Translations under genes and position numbers: made by a program
DNA from: CAVRXT01 sp963725655
Lineage (GTDB): Bacteria; Acidobacteriota; Terriglobia; Acidiferrales; UBA7541
DNA length: 64,000 nt
Direction of reading: 5' to 3'
NCBI GenBank assembly: GCA_963725655.1
Contig: CAVRYY010000001.1
Coordinates: forward strand, 2,356,001 to 2,420,000
The notes under the pieces: model-generated
Seen by the model: only the letters and a program-made list of their open reading frames with translations
Told to the model about the DNA's origin: nothing
Database searches by the model: none
Shown: one piece after another, positions 53,492-62,322 of the stretch
Layout: each line of letters starts with the position of its first letter
Position numbering within the stretch: the first letter of the stretch is position 1

Positions 53492-55120
53492 CTACTTCCC
53501 TTCCTTGTTGGACGGCGCGTTCGCGGGCAGCATGTTCGACGTGGGATTTGTGCCGCTGGCCGGCGAAACCAATGGAGGCGCGGCCGGTGGCTGGGCCGGC
53601 GCTGCAGCGGGAGCCGCTGATGGCGTCAAATAGTAGGACGGATTCACCACCTGCATGATGCGCTGGACCGGCTGATCGAGTACCTTGAACAGTGGAGCGG
53701 GATAAATCCCGATCCAGAAAGCCAGGAAGACCAGCGGCAACAACGTGGCGTATTCACGCGCGTTAAGATCGGGCAAGTGTTCGTTGGCTGGATTCGTGAT
53801 GCTGCCAAACATTACCCGCTGATATAGCCACAGGAGATACGCCGCGCCCAGCACCACTCCTATGACGCCCCAAGCCGCCCACTGCCATCGCACCTCGAAC
53901 GCTCCGCGCAGAATCGTGAACTCGCCGATGAAACCATTCAGCAGCGGCATGCCCAGCGAACTGAGGGTGACGATCATATACACCGCGGCAAAATTCGGCA
54001 TGGGCGTGGAAAGACCGCCAAATTCGGAAATCAGCCGGGTATGCCGGCGCTCGTACAGCACGCCAACAATCAAGAACAGCGCGCCAGTGGAAATGCCGTG
54101 ATTGATCTGCTGAATGATGCTTCCGGAAAGCCCCAGCGGGGTGAGCGCGAAAATTCCCAGGGTACAGAAACCCATGTGGCTCACCGAAGAATAGGCAATG
54201 AGCTTCTTCATGTCCTTTTGCATCATGCAGACCAGCGCACCGTAGATGATGCCGACGAGCGACAACGCCACCAGAAACCCGCGGTACTTCACCGCGGCAT
54301 CCGGGAACATCGGAACGGAGAAGCGCAGGAACCCGTAGGTGCCCATTTTCAGCAGGACGCCGGCGAGGATTACCGATCCGGCGGTGGGCGCCTCGGTGTG
54401 CGCGTCAGGCAGCCAGGTATGGAACGGGAACATGGGAACCTTAATCGCAAAAGCGAAGAAGAATCCCCAGAACAGCCACTTTTCCAGGTCGCCGTATTGC
54501 GCGGTGAACGGATGCAGCAGAATTTCGCGAATGTCGAACGTGCCGCGGCTGTGATAGATCGCCAGAATCGCCAGCAGCATCAATACCGAACCTGCCAAAG
54601 TGTAGAGAAAGAATTTAATCGCGGCGTACAGCCGGCGTTCGCTGCCCCATACGCCAATCAGGAAATACATGGGAACCAGCATCACTTCCCAGAAAAGGTA
54701 GAACAACACGAAATCGAGGGACATGAAGACGCCCAACATTCCGGTCTGCAACATCAAAAGGAGTATGTAGTATTCCTTTTCGCGCTTGCGGATGGCGGTC
54801 CACGACGACAGGATGGCGATCGGACCAAGAATGACGGTGAGCATCACCAAAAGGAAGCTCAAGCCATCCAGCCCCAGGGTGTAGTGCGCGCCGATCGAGG
54901 GAATCCACGGCAAGTCCTGCACGAATTGGAAAGGCGCGGCGCTCTGCGCTTGAAACCTCGAAAGCAGGGGCAGCGCCACCACCAGTCCGAGCAAGCCGAA
55001 GAGGTTGCCGATCCAGCGGGCGGCGTTCGCACTGCCGCGCGGCACGAAGCACAGCAAGATCGCCCCCACCAGCGGCGTGAAGAGGATGGTGCTTAAGATA
55101 TGGTTGTCGGAAAAAAGCAT
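53492..55120 (-). CDS. nuoM: NADH-quinone oxidoreductase subunit M (second copy)
   Basis: This 542-residue antiporter-like subunit has FYLFWEVMLVPMYFLIGVWG, KVPMFPFHTWLPDAHTEAPTAGSVILAGVLLKMG, and MKKLIAYSSVSHMGFCTLG. The C-terminal tail of about 50 residues is Pro/Ala/Ser-rich (APAAAPAQPPAAPPLVSPAS) and outside the family core, like the tail on the first-copy NuoM. Stop and nuoN2 start are adjacent. 39 bases after nuoL2. Confidence 0.95.
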   Translation of the reverse strand: MLFSDNHILSTILFTPLVGAILLCFVPRGSANAARWIGNLFGLLGLVVALPLLSRFQAQSAAPFQFVQDLPWIPSIGAHYTLGLDGLSFLLVMLTVILGPIAILSSWTAIRKREKEYYILLLMLQTGMLGVFMSLDFVLFYLFWEVMLVPMYFLIGVWGSERRLYAAIKFFLYTLAGSVLMLLAILAIYHSRGTFDIREILLHPFTAQYGDLEKWLFWGFFFAFAIKVPMFPFHTWLPDAHTEAPTAGSVILAGVLLKMGTYGFLRFSVPMFPDAAVKYRGFLVALSLVGIIYGALVCMMQKDMKKLIAYSSVSHMGFCTLGIFALTPLGLSGSIIQQINHGISTGALFLIVGVLYERRHTRLISEFGGLSTPMPNFAAVYMIVTLSSLGMPLLNGFIGEFTILRGAFEVRWQWAAWGVIGVVLGAAYLLWLYQRVMFGSITNPANEHLPDLNAREYATLLPLVFLAFWIGIYPAPLFKVLDQPVQRIMQVVNPSYYLTPSAAPAAAPAQPPAAPPLVSPASGTNPTSNMLPANAPSNKEGK

Positions 55121-55159
55121 GCGTCCGTGCCTCGCCTTCTGAAAAACGCCTCAGGAAAT

Positions 55160-57250
55160 CTACGAATGCAAATGCAAAACCCAGAAATAATAGGTCAGGA
55201 ATCCGACTACGCCGATGACGATCACCAGCATGTAGGTCTGCACCAAGCCGGTCTGAAACATCCGCGCCACCTGGCTGACCAGCCAGATCAACCGCGAGGC
55301 CAGGCGCACCGAACCGTCGACGATCCAGGTGTCCCACCACATCGATACGCGAGAGATATAGCGCGTGAGCCAGCCCGCGCCGTCCACACCCACGCCGTTG
55401 ATCACGGCGTTGTCGAAACTGCCGAGGGTGGTGGCTAAGTCCTTGGTACGGTTGACAAACATCGCGTCGTAAATTTCGTCGACGTAATATTTATGGTAGA
55501 CCAAGTTGTAGAAGCCGCGGATATGCGAGGTGATTTTCGCCGGCAAGTCGACGCGCTTCAAATACAGGTACCACGCAAATAGAATGCCGAGGAGTACCAA
55601 ACCCTCGGACAGCAACATCAGCGCAATTTCACCCAAATGCGCCTGCGCCGCTTCCCCGGCCGGCACCCGCGCTTCTTGCACCGAGGTAATCATGGGCGCC
55701 AGGAAATGAACGAAATGATTGCTGCCGCGCAGAATCTCCGGCCAGCCGATCCAACCGCCGAAAATCGATAGTCCCGCGAGGATAATCAGCGGGATAGTCA
55801 TGGACTTCGGCGATTCGTGGATGTGATGTTCGATGTCGTGGGGCACGCGAGATTTGCCATGAAAGGTGAGGAAGATCAAACGGAACATGTAGAACGCGGT
55901 CATGCCCGCGGTGAAATATCCCACCAGCCACAGCAGCAACCCGTGCTCGTAAACCTTGCCGAGAATCAGGTCCTTGCTAAGGAAGCCGGCAAACGGAAAG
56001 ATGCCGGCGATGGCCAGCGTGGCGATCAGCATGGTCCAGTAGGTGATCGGAATTTTCTTGGCCAGGCCGCCCATCTTGCGCATGTCTTGCTCGCCGGACA
56101 TGGCGTGAATCACGCTGCCTGCGCCCAGGAAGAGCAAGCCCTTGAAGAACGCATGGGTCATCAAGTGAAAGATGCCCGCGCTGAACGCGCCTACGCCGCA
56201 GGCCAGGAACATGTAGCCGAGTTGGGAGACGGTGGAGTAGGCGAGAACCTTCTTAATGTCGTTCTGCACCACGCCGATGGTGGCGGCAAACAATGCCGTG
56301 GCGGCGCCGATCCCGGCGACCACCTCCATCGCGAATGGGGCGTGTTGGAAGATGGCGTTGGTGCGCGTCACCATGTAAACGCCGGCGGTGACCATCGTCG
56401 CGGCGTGAATCAAGGCGCTCACTGGGGTGGGACCTTCCATCGCGTCGGGCAGCCAAACGTAGAGCGGAATCTGCGCGGACTTACCGGTGGCGCCGACGAA
56501 GAACAGCAGCGCGATCGCGGTGAGCACCGGAGCCCCTACCGGCAGATGCGACGCGGTGAGCGCGGGAACTATCTCGGTGAAGCGAATGGTGCCCAGAACC
56601 GCAGAGGTGAGAAAAATCCCCAGCAAAAATCCGGCGTCTCCGATGCGATTGACGATGAAGGCTTTCTTTCCCGCGTCCGACGCCGATTTTCTATGGAAGT
56701 AAAATCCAATCAGCAAATAACTGCACGTCCCAACGCCTTCCCAGCCGACAAACAGCAGTAACAGATTATTCCCAAGGACCAGCATCAGCATGGAAAACAT
56801 GAACAGATTCAAATATCCGAAGAAGCGGTAGTAGCCGCCCTCGTGCGCCATATAGCCGGTGGAATAGATATGGATCAGCAGGCCGACGCCGGTGACCACC
56901 AGAATCATCACCGCGGAGAGCGGATCGAGCAGGAATCCCCAGTCCGCAACGAAGCTCCCGAGCGCCCCGGACTGCAAGTGATACGCGCCCGCGGGCACCC
57001 ATTCGAACAGGATCACCTGGGCGACGCGCTGGTTCGCCGGGCGGGCCACCAATTCCAGGAACGCGCCACAGGCAAAGAGAAACGAAATCGCGACGCTGCC
57101 CACGCAGATCGCGCTGACCACCGCCTTGGGAAGCTTGCGGCCCAATAGCAGCATCACGAACGCGCCGGCGAGCGGGTAGAGGGGGATCGTCCAGATGTGC
57201 GCCAGGAAGAACGGCAGCAATCCCTGGGTTGTGGGCAGCGAATCTACCAT
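55160..57250 (-). CDS. nuoL: NADH-quinone oxidoreductase subunit L (second copy)
   Basis: This 696-residue distal antiporter-like subunit with lateral helix has YMAHEGGYYRFFGYLNLFMFS, WEGVGTCSYLLIGFYFHRKSASDAGKKAF, the GKSAQIPLYVWLPDAMEGPTPVSAL pump motif, and IKKVLAYSTVSQLGYMFLACG. Slightly longer than the first copy (651), mainly in loops. Its ATG overlaps the nuoK2 stop by seven bases. Confidence 0.95.
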   Translation of the reverse strand: MVDSLPTTQGLLPFFLAHIWTIPLYPLAGAFVMLLLGRKLPKAVVSAICVGSVAISFLFACGAFLELVARPANQRVAQVILFEWVPAGAYHLQSGALGSFVADWGFLLDPLSAVMILVVTGVGLLIHIYSTGYMAHEGGYYRFFGYLNLFMFSMLMLVLGNNLLLLFVGWEGVGTCSYLLIGFYFHRKSASDAGKKAFIVNRIGDAGFLLGIFLTSAVLGTIRFTEIVPALTASHLPVGAPVLTAIALLFFVGATGKSAQIPLYVWLPDAMEGPTPVSALIHAATMVTAGVYMVTRTNAIFQHAPFAMEVVAGIGAATALFAATIGVVQNDIKKVLAYSTVSQLGYMFLACGVGAFSAGIFHLMTHAFFKGLLFLGAGSVIHAMSGEQDMRKMGGLAKKIPITYWTMLIATLAIAGIFPFAGFLSKDLILGKVYEHGLLLWLVGYFTAGMTAFYMFRLIFLTFHGKSRVPHDIEHHIHESPKSMTIPLIILAGLSIFGGWIGWPEILRGSNHFVHFLAPMITSVQEARVPAGEAAQAHLGEIALMLLSEGLVLLGILFAWYLYLKRVDLPAKITSHIRGFYNLVYHKYYVDEIYDAMFVNRTKDLATTLGSFDNAVINGVGVDGAGWLTRYISRVSMWWDTWIVDGSVRLASRLIWLVSQVARMFQTGLVQTYMLVIVIGVVGFLTYYFWVLHLHS

Positions 57251-57546
57251 TTCAGGATGTCCATCTCATCCGCCAGCACCGTTTCCCGGTTGCGGAATAG
57301 GGCGATAATTATTCCCAAGCCCACCGCCGCTTCGGCGGCTGCGTCGGTAATGATAAAAATCGCAAACACCTGCCCGTGCACCGTGCCAAACATTCGCGAA
57401 AAGGCCACCAGATTGATGTTCACCGCGTTCAGAATCAGTTCGATGGACATCAGGATCACGATGACGTTGCGGCGGGTGAGCACCCCGATCACGCCGATGG
57501 TGAGGAGCGCCAGGCTCAGAAAAATGTAATGCGTTACCGGAATCAC
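57244..57546 (-). CDS. nuoK: NADH-quinone oxidoreductase subunit K (second copy)
   Basis: This 100-residue three-helix subunit has Glu residues in SIELILNAVNINLVAF and AAEAAVGLGIIIAL. The start is a GTG overlapping the nuoJ2 stop (GTGA); the end overlaps nuoL2. Standard length. Confidence 0.94.
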   Translation of the reverse strand: MIPVTHYIFLSLALLTIGVIGVLTRRNVIVILMSIELILNAVNINLVAFSRMFGTVHGQVFAIFIITDAAAEAAVGLGIIIALFRNRETVLADEMDILKW

Positions 57547-58061
57547 GCGTCCCTCCGCTTGGCCATCAGCACCGCGCCGACCATCGCTACCAGGAGCATG
57601 ATCGAAGCGATTTCAAACGGGAGCATATAAGTCTGGAAAAGCGAGGTGGCCACCTCGGCGGTATTTGGCGGCAGCGACTGCGGAACCCCGGTGCTATTGA
57701 AAATAGGAGCATCGATATGGGCCATGAGCAGCAACTGGCCGCCCAGGACGACCGCCAGCAGCAGCGCGAGCCACAATTGCTTGCTGAACTGACGCTGGCG
57801 TGCGGCTACGTGGAGGTTCACCAGCATGATCACGAAGACGAATAAGACCATGATCCCGCCGACGTATAGGATCACCTGCACGATGAACAGGAACTCCGCG
57901 CGCAATTGGAGGTAGATTCCGGCGGTGGCCAATAGCGCGCCGATCAGGTAAATGGCGGAGTGAACGACGCTGCGGGCGACCACCATCATGATCGCGCAGA
58001 AGATCGCCAAGCCCGCGAAGAAATAGAAGAAACCGATTTGGAGAGCCATGGGCGTGGCCAT
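57543..58061 (-). CDS. nuoJ: NADH-quinone oxidoreductase subunit J (second copy)
   Basis: This 172-residue, five-helix subunit has the NuoJ signature LRAEFLFIVQVILYVGGIMVLFVFVIMLVN. The last helix FEIASIMLLVAMVGAVLMAKR is as in the first copy. Start directly follows the nuoH2 stop. A nuoI gene is not found between nuoH2 and this gene. Confidence 0.94.
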   Translation of the reverse strand: MATPMALQIGFFYFFAGLAIFCAIMMVVARSVVHSAIYLIGALLATAGIYLQLRAEFLFIVQVILYVGGIMVLFVFVIMLVNLHVAARQRQFSKQLWLALLLAVVLGGQLLLMAHIDAPIFNSTGVPQSLPPNTAEVATSLFQTYMLPFEIASIMLLVAMVGAVLMAKRRDA

Positions 58062-59408
58062 TTAGCCTCCCCCCGCCGGGGCTGACGCCGCGGCAGCGGC
58101 GGCAGCTTGGTCGCGGTCGCGGCGATCGTTCAGTGTCACCAGCCACGCCGCCACGCCGATGGTGGCAAGCAGCGTGAGCCCAAAAGCGGCGAACGCATTC
58201 CATCCCAGCTGCTGGCGCAGAATCTGCGCAACTCCCACGCCCATCACGTTGGCGAGCGCTAGCGGGATTAGGAATTGCCAGCCCAGCTTCATCAACTGAT
58301 CGAAGCGGTACCGCGGGAACGTGAAGCGGAACCACAGAAAGCCGTAAATATACGCCAGCACTTTCGCCAGGAACCAAAACGCGCCGTGGATTCCGGGCAT
58401 CGCGGCGGGGACAAAGAGCGAGCCGAACATGACCACAGCGAGAACCAGGAACAGCCCGCCAACCAAGACCATCACCAGTTTCTGAATCTGGACCGGTTGG
58501 CGAGGCGCGCGCCAGAAACAGTATCCGCAGATGCCGAGGAACAGAAGCGCCGGGAAAATGTCTAGAATCTCGACCGGAGTACCGAGGATGTGCCCATGGA
58601 AGCTGGCAAAGGGCCGGAGCCAGCCGCCGAGAAATAGAGTGGTGGCGATTCCTGCGACCACGATCATGTTGGCGTACTCTGCCAGGAAATAGAGCGACCA
58701 GCGGAAGCCGCTGTATTCGGTCATGTAACCGGCCACCAGCTCAGATTCTGCTTCGGGCAAATCGAAAGGCGCGCGGTTGGTCTCGGCGATGGAAGCGACG
58801 AGATAAATGAAGAAGCCGCAGGGCGCGAAGAAGATGAACCATGCGCCGGCCTGATCCTGGGCTTCCACCAGAGACTTCATCGAAAGCGATCCGCCCAGCA
58901 ACAACGCGGAAATTAGCGCCAGGCCCGCAGCGGTTTCGTAGCTCACCAGTTGCGCCGCGCTGCGCATCGCGCCCAAGAGCGAGAAGTGGCTATTGCTGGC
59001 CCAGCCGCCCAGCACGATGCCGTAGACACCCAGCGAGCTGATTGCCAGAATAAAGAGCAAACCGATATCCAGGTCGGCGATCTGGAAAACCGGGCCGAAC
59101 GGCAACGCGGCGTAAGCGAGCAATGCCATGGTTACGCTGATCAGCGGGGCCAACAGGAAAAGCATCTTGTCGGCCTTCTCCGGGACGATGTCTTCTTTGA
59201 TCAGCAGCTTCAGTGCGTCGGCGATGGGCTGCAGCAGGCCGTGCGGGCCCACGCGCATGGGGCCGAGGCGCGCTTGCATGTCGGCCATCACTTTGCGCTC
59301 GAGCAGCACGATGTATCCTGCCAGCAGCGGCAGGACCATCACGATCACGATGCCGTAGAAGACCGGCAACAGGTACGGCATGATCGCATTCAGTGTTTCG
59401 TGGCTCAT
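58062..59408 (-). CDS. nuoH: NADH-quinone oxidoreductase subunit H (second copy)
   Basis: This 448-residue subunit is longer than the first copy. VLLERKVMADMQARLGPMRVGPHGLLQ, KEDIVPEKADKMLFLLAPLISV, SLLGAMRSAAQLVSYE and AETNRAPFDLPEAESELVAGYMTEYS are the family markers. An extra helix and an Ala-rich tail (AAAAAAASAPAGGG) lie at the C-terminus. 109 bases separate it from nuoD2; no gene is seen there. Confidence 0.95.
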   Translation of the reverse strand: MSHETLNAIMPYLLPVFYGIVIVMVLPLLAGYIVLLERKVMADMQARLGPMRVGPHGLLQPIADALKLLIKEDIVPEKADKMLFLLAPLISVTMALLAYAALPFGPVFQIADLDIGLLFILAISSLGVYGIVLGGWASNSHFSLLGAMRSAAQLVSYETAAGLALISALLLGGSLSMKSLVEAQDQAGAWFIFFAPCGFFIYLVASIAETNRAPFDLPEAESELVAGYMTEYSGFRWSLYFLAEYANMIVVAGIATTLFLGGWLRPFASFHGHILGTPVEILDIFPALLFLGICGYCFWRAPRQPVQIQKLVMVLVGGLFLVLAVVMFGSLFVPAAMPGIHGAFWFLAKVLAYIYGFLWFRFTFPRYRFDQLMKLGWQFLIPLALANVMGVGVAQILRQQLGWNAFAAFGLTLLATIGVAAWLVTLNDRRDRDQAAAAAAASAPAGGG

Positions 59409-59517
59409 TTCCCTTTTCCGTTCAAGAGTTCACTTGCCAATTCGACTAACGTCCGCACCCTTAAAGGCGAAGGATGCGCCACTCAAGTGCAACGGACCCA
59501 GCAACTTCTTACGGCTC

Positions 59518-60660
59518 CTAACGGTCTACTTCGCCCAGCACAATATCGATGGTGCCAATAATGGCGACTACGTCGGCCACCAGGCTGCCGCGCGCCATGC
59601 GGTCGAACGCCTGCAAATTGATAAAACTGGGCGGCCGGACGCGCACGCGGTAAGGCTGGGTGCTGCCGTCGCTGACGATGTAGTAGCCCAGTTCGCCCTT
59701 GGGCGCTTCGATCGAGTGATACACCTCGCCCGGAGGCGGCTTGAGCACTTTGCCGATGCGCGCCATGATCGGCCCGACGGGAATATTCTCGATGGCTTGC
59801 AGGCAGATCAGGCGCGACTGGCGCATCTCTTCCATGCGCACGATGTAACGGTCGTAGGTGTCGCCCGACTGGGCGATGGGAATCTCGAATTTGTATTGAT
59901 CGTAGGCCGCGTAGGGCATGGCCTTGCGAATGTCCCAGCGCACGCCGCTGGCGCGCAACACCGGGCCGCTGACGCCGAGTGCGATAGCGTCTTCCGCGGA
60001 CAATATGCCGACGCCCTTGGTGCGGCCCACCCAAATGCGATTTTCGGTGAGTAGCGTGGAATACTCATCGATCTTGTGTTCGAAATCGACGCAGAAGCGC
60101 TTCACTTCCTCTTCGAAGCCGTCGTACGTCTCGTACTGCAGCCCGCCAATGCGGAACGCGTGGGTGGTAAGCCGCGCGCCGCAATATTTTTCGAAAATTT
60201 TCAGGATCTCTTCGCGCTCCCGGAAACAATAGAAAACCGGGGTCAACGCGCCAATGTCGAGGGCGTGCGTGCCTAGCCACACCAAGTGGCTGGCGATGCG
60301 CTGCAATTCGGTGAGGATGGTGCGGACCACGCGGGCGCGCAACGGTGCTTCGGCGCCCAGGAGCTTTTCTACGGCTTCGCAATAGCCCAAGCCATTCGAG
60401 ACGGCCGCGACGTAGTCCATGCGGTCGACGTACGGCGCAAATTGCTGGTAGCTGCGATGCTCGGCGATTTTTTCGACGCCTCGATGCAGGTAGCCGATGA
60501 TGCACTCAGAATCGACTACGCGTTCACCGTCGAGCTTGAGCTTTACGCGCAACACGCCGTGGGTAGACGGGTGCTGCGGACCCATGTTCAATATGATTTC
60601 GTCGGCTCCCAGGACGGTGGAGCTGACGCCAGGCATTCGCTCGATGTGGGTATCGGCCAT
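59518..60660 (-). CDS. nuoD: NADH-quinone oxidoreductase subunit D (second copy)
   Basis: This 380-residue quinone-chamber subunit has ILNMGPQHPSTHGVLRVKLKLDGE, GYLHRGVEKIAEHRSYQQ, and the C-terminal RPPSFINLQAFDRMARGSLVADVVAIIGTIDIVLGEVDR. It differs widely from the first copy, so the two operons are old duplicates or have different sources. 31 bases after nuoC2. Confidence 0.95.
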   Translation of the reverse strand: MADTHIERMPGVSSTVLGADEIILNMGPQHPSTHGVLRVKLKLDGERVVDSECIIGYLHRGVEKIAEHRSYQQFAPYVDRMDYVAAVSNGLGYCEAVEKLLGAEAPLRARVVRTILTELQRIASHLVWLGTHALDIGALTPVFYCFREREEILKIFEKYCGARLTTHAFRIGGLQYETYDGFEEEVKRFCVDFEHKIDEYSTLLTENRIWVGRTKGVGILSAEDAIALGVSGPVLRASGVRWDIRKAMPYAAYDQYKFEIPIAQSGDTYDRYIVRMEEMRQSRLICLQAIENIPVGPIMARIGKVLKPPPGEVYHSIEAPKGELGYYIVSDGSTQPYRVRVRPPSFINLQAFDRMARGSLVADVVAIIGTIDIVLGEVDR

Positions 60661-60691
60661 TTCGTTCGTTTTCGCTAAGTGTTCCCTACTC

Positions 60692-61555
60692 CTACTGCCC
60701 GCTCTCGATGCCTAGATTCTCGCGCACCCAGTCTTGATCTTGCTTCAGGATGTCGTAGTCCTTGCGCAGCGGAAAGCCTTGCCATTCGTCAGGAAGCAGG
60801 ATGCGGCGCAAGTCGGGATGCCCTTCGAAGGGAATTCCGAACATGTCGTAGGCTTCGCGTTCCATCCAGTTGGCGACCGGCCATATCCCAGTTGCGCTGG
60901 GAACTGGCTCGTTCTCTGCCGCGTGGGCCTTCAGGCGCAGTCGCTCGTTTCTCGGCAGGGAGTAGAGATTCCATACCACGTCGAAGCGCTTTTCGCGCTT
61001 CGGCCAGTCGACCGCGGTCAGGTCGGTGAGAAAATCGAATTTTTCCTCATCGCGGAAATAGCGAGCCAGGGTGAGGAAATCCTTCAGATCGACCACCAGG
61101 ATCGATTGCTTGCGATCGATCCACGCTTCGCGGATCGCGTCGCCGAATTTCGCTTTCAGCTTTGTCACAAATTCGTTTTCCAGGGGCACCGGCTTGGGCG
61201 GAGCCTCTTTCGGAGCGGCTGGTGTGGCTGGTTTGGCCGCGGCGACGGGGACGGCGGCTTTGCCTGCGGGTGCAGCGGGAGCTGTGCCAGCGGGAGCGGC
61301 TGCCTTTGCGGGCGGAACCACCGGCGAGGCTCCGGCCCCGGCGGGGGGCGCGGCTGGTTTTGCTGGCGCAGCAGGCGGCGCAGCGGCAGCCGGCGCGGCT
61401 GGAGCAGCCGATTTTTCGACAGGCGGCGCCGTAGCAGCGGACGGCGTTGCAGCAACCGCGGGCTCCTTGGGAGCCAGTGGCTTATCGGGAGCAGCCCCTG
61501 ACGGCGCGTCGGGCGGCTGCTTGTTTAGGTCCTTCTCCGATGGGTCGTCTGTCAT
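60692..61555 (-). CDS. nuoC: NADH-quinone oxidoreductase subunit C with long Ala/Pro-rich N-terminal extension (second copy)
   Basis: The C-terminal 160 residues are NuoC: KFGDAIREAWIDRKQSILVVDL, WPVANWMEREAYDMFGIPFEG, HPDLRRILLPDEWQGFPLRKDYDIL. In front is a low-complexity stretch of about 125 residues of Ala, Pro and Lys (for example APAAPAAAAPPAAPAKPAAP), with no homolog in typical NuoC and about twice the usual total length. Start chosen at ATG 61555 (MTDDPSEKDLN); a TTG at 61564 is in frame. A gap of 147 bases separates it from nuoA2 with no nuoB. Confidence 0.92.
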   Translation of the reverse strand: MTDDPSEKDLNKQPPDAPSGAAPDKPLAPKEPAVAATPSAATAPPVEKSAAPAAPAAAAPPAAPAKPAAPPAGAGASPVVPPAKAAAPAGTAPAAPAGKAAVPVAAAKPATPAAPKEAPPKPVPLENEFVTKLKAKFGDAIREAWIDRKQSILVVDLKDFLTLARYFRDEEKFDFLTDLTAVDWPKREKRFDVVWNLYSLPRNERLRLKAHAAENEPVPSATGIWPVANWMEREAYDMFGIPFEGHPDLRRILLPDEWQGFPLRKDYDILKQDQDWVRENLGIESGQ

Positions 61556-61702
61556 GGCGTTCAACGATCTAGTTACGCTCGCGATACCCCTCGCATGCTT
61601 TCACGCGCAACCCTGCAGCGGGCTGACGTTCTGAGTCCCTCATCATATCGACTGAAGCCACAACGGAAACAATGCTGCGAACCACTGACCAAGAGGCGCG
61701 AC

Positions 61703-62062
61703 TCACACCCAGTCCAGAGCGCCTTTCTTGAAGAGCCAAACATACCCCACCAACAAAATTCCGAGAAACACAAACATGGTGAGCAGGCCGTAGACCCCTA
61801 GCGCGCTGTACTTCACCGCCCAGGGAAACAGAAAGACCGTCTCCACGTCGAAGATAACAAACAGAATGGCCACGATGTAGTAGCGGACCGAATAGCGGCC
61901 GCGGGCATCCGATTCCGCTGGGATGCCGCACTCGTAGGGCTCCAGGCGGGCGCCAATATTCTGCATGTCCGGACGAATAAACTTGAAAACGAAGAGAGAA
62001 ACCGCTGGGAACGCCGCTGCGAGCAGCGCAAAAATGAAGACCGGGATGTATTCGCCGGGCAT
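61703..62062 (-). CDS. nuoA: NADH-quinone oxidoreductase subunit A (second copy)
   Basis: This 119-residue, three-helix subunit has the family loop YECGIPAESDARGRYSVRYYIVAILFVIFDVETVFLFPWA. First gene of the second nuo operon on the minus strand, divergent from the spermidine-synthase-like gene, with 260 bases between them. A TTGACG lies at 62094-62099 on the minus strand without a good -10 partner. Confidence 0.95.
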   Translation of the reverse strand: MPGEYIPVFIFALLAAAFPAVSLFVFKFIRPDMQNIGARLEPYECGIPAESDARGRYSVRYYIVAILFVIFDVETVFLFPWAVKYSALGVYGLLTMFVFLGILLVGYVWLFKKGALDWV

Positions 62063-62279
62063 GGCCTAATTTCCGGACGAATCGTAACATAGGCGTCAAC
62101 CATGGGCCATAGGGTTACGCGTAGCGGGCAAAGTTCGCGGATCGTTGGGGGAATCGCCGGGACTGCCGCTTAGTGCTTGTTAGCGTTGGCGCGGAATCGA
62201 GATTCTTGGGCAGGGTACGATATGATCGCGGTTATCAAATCTCCAGCCTGCTACCGCCGTACGCATCGTGGTCATGACG

Positions 62280-62321
62280 TTCGTTACGTTCGTTACGCTC
62301 GTTACGCTCGTCGTGCTCGTC
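62280..62321 (+). repeat. Tandem 9-base repeat directly before a start codon
   Basis: TTCGTTACG at 62280-62288 and 62289-62297, CTCGTTACG at 62298-62306, then the decayed copies CTCGTCGTG (62307-62315) and CTCGTC (62316-62321). The array ends just before the ATG at 62323 and leaves no purine-rich ribosome site, which is unusual. Confidence 0.75.
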
Positions 62322-62322
62322 C

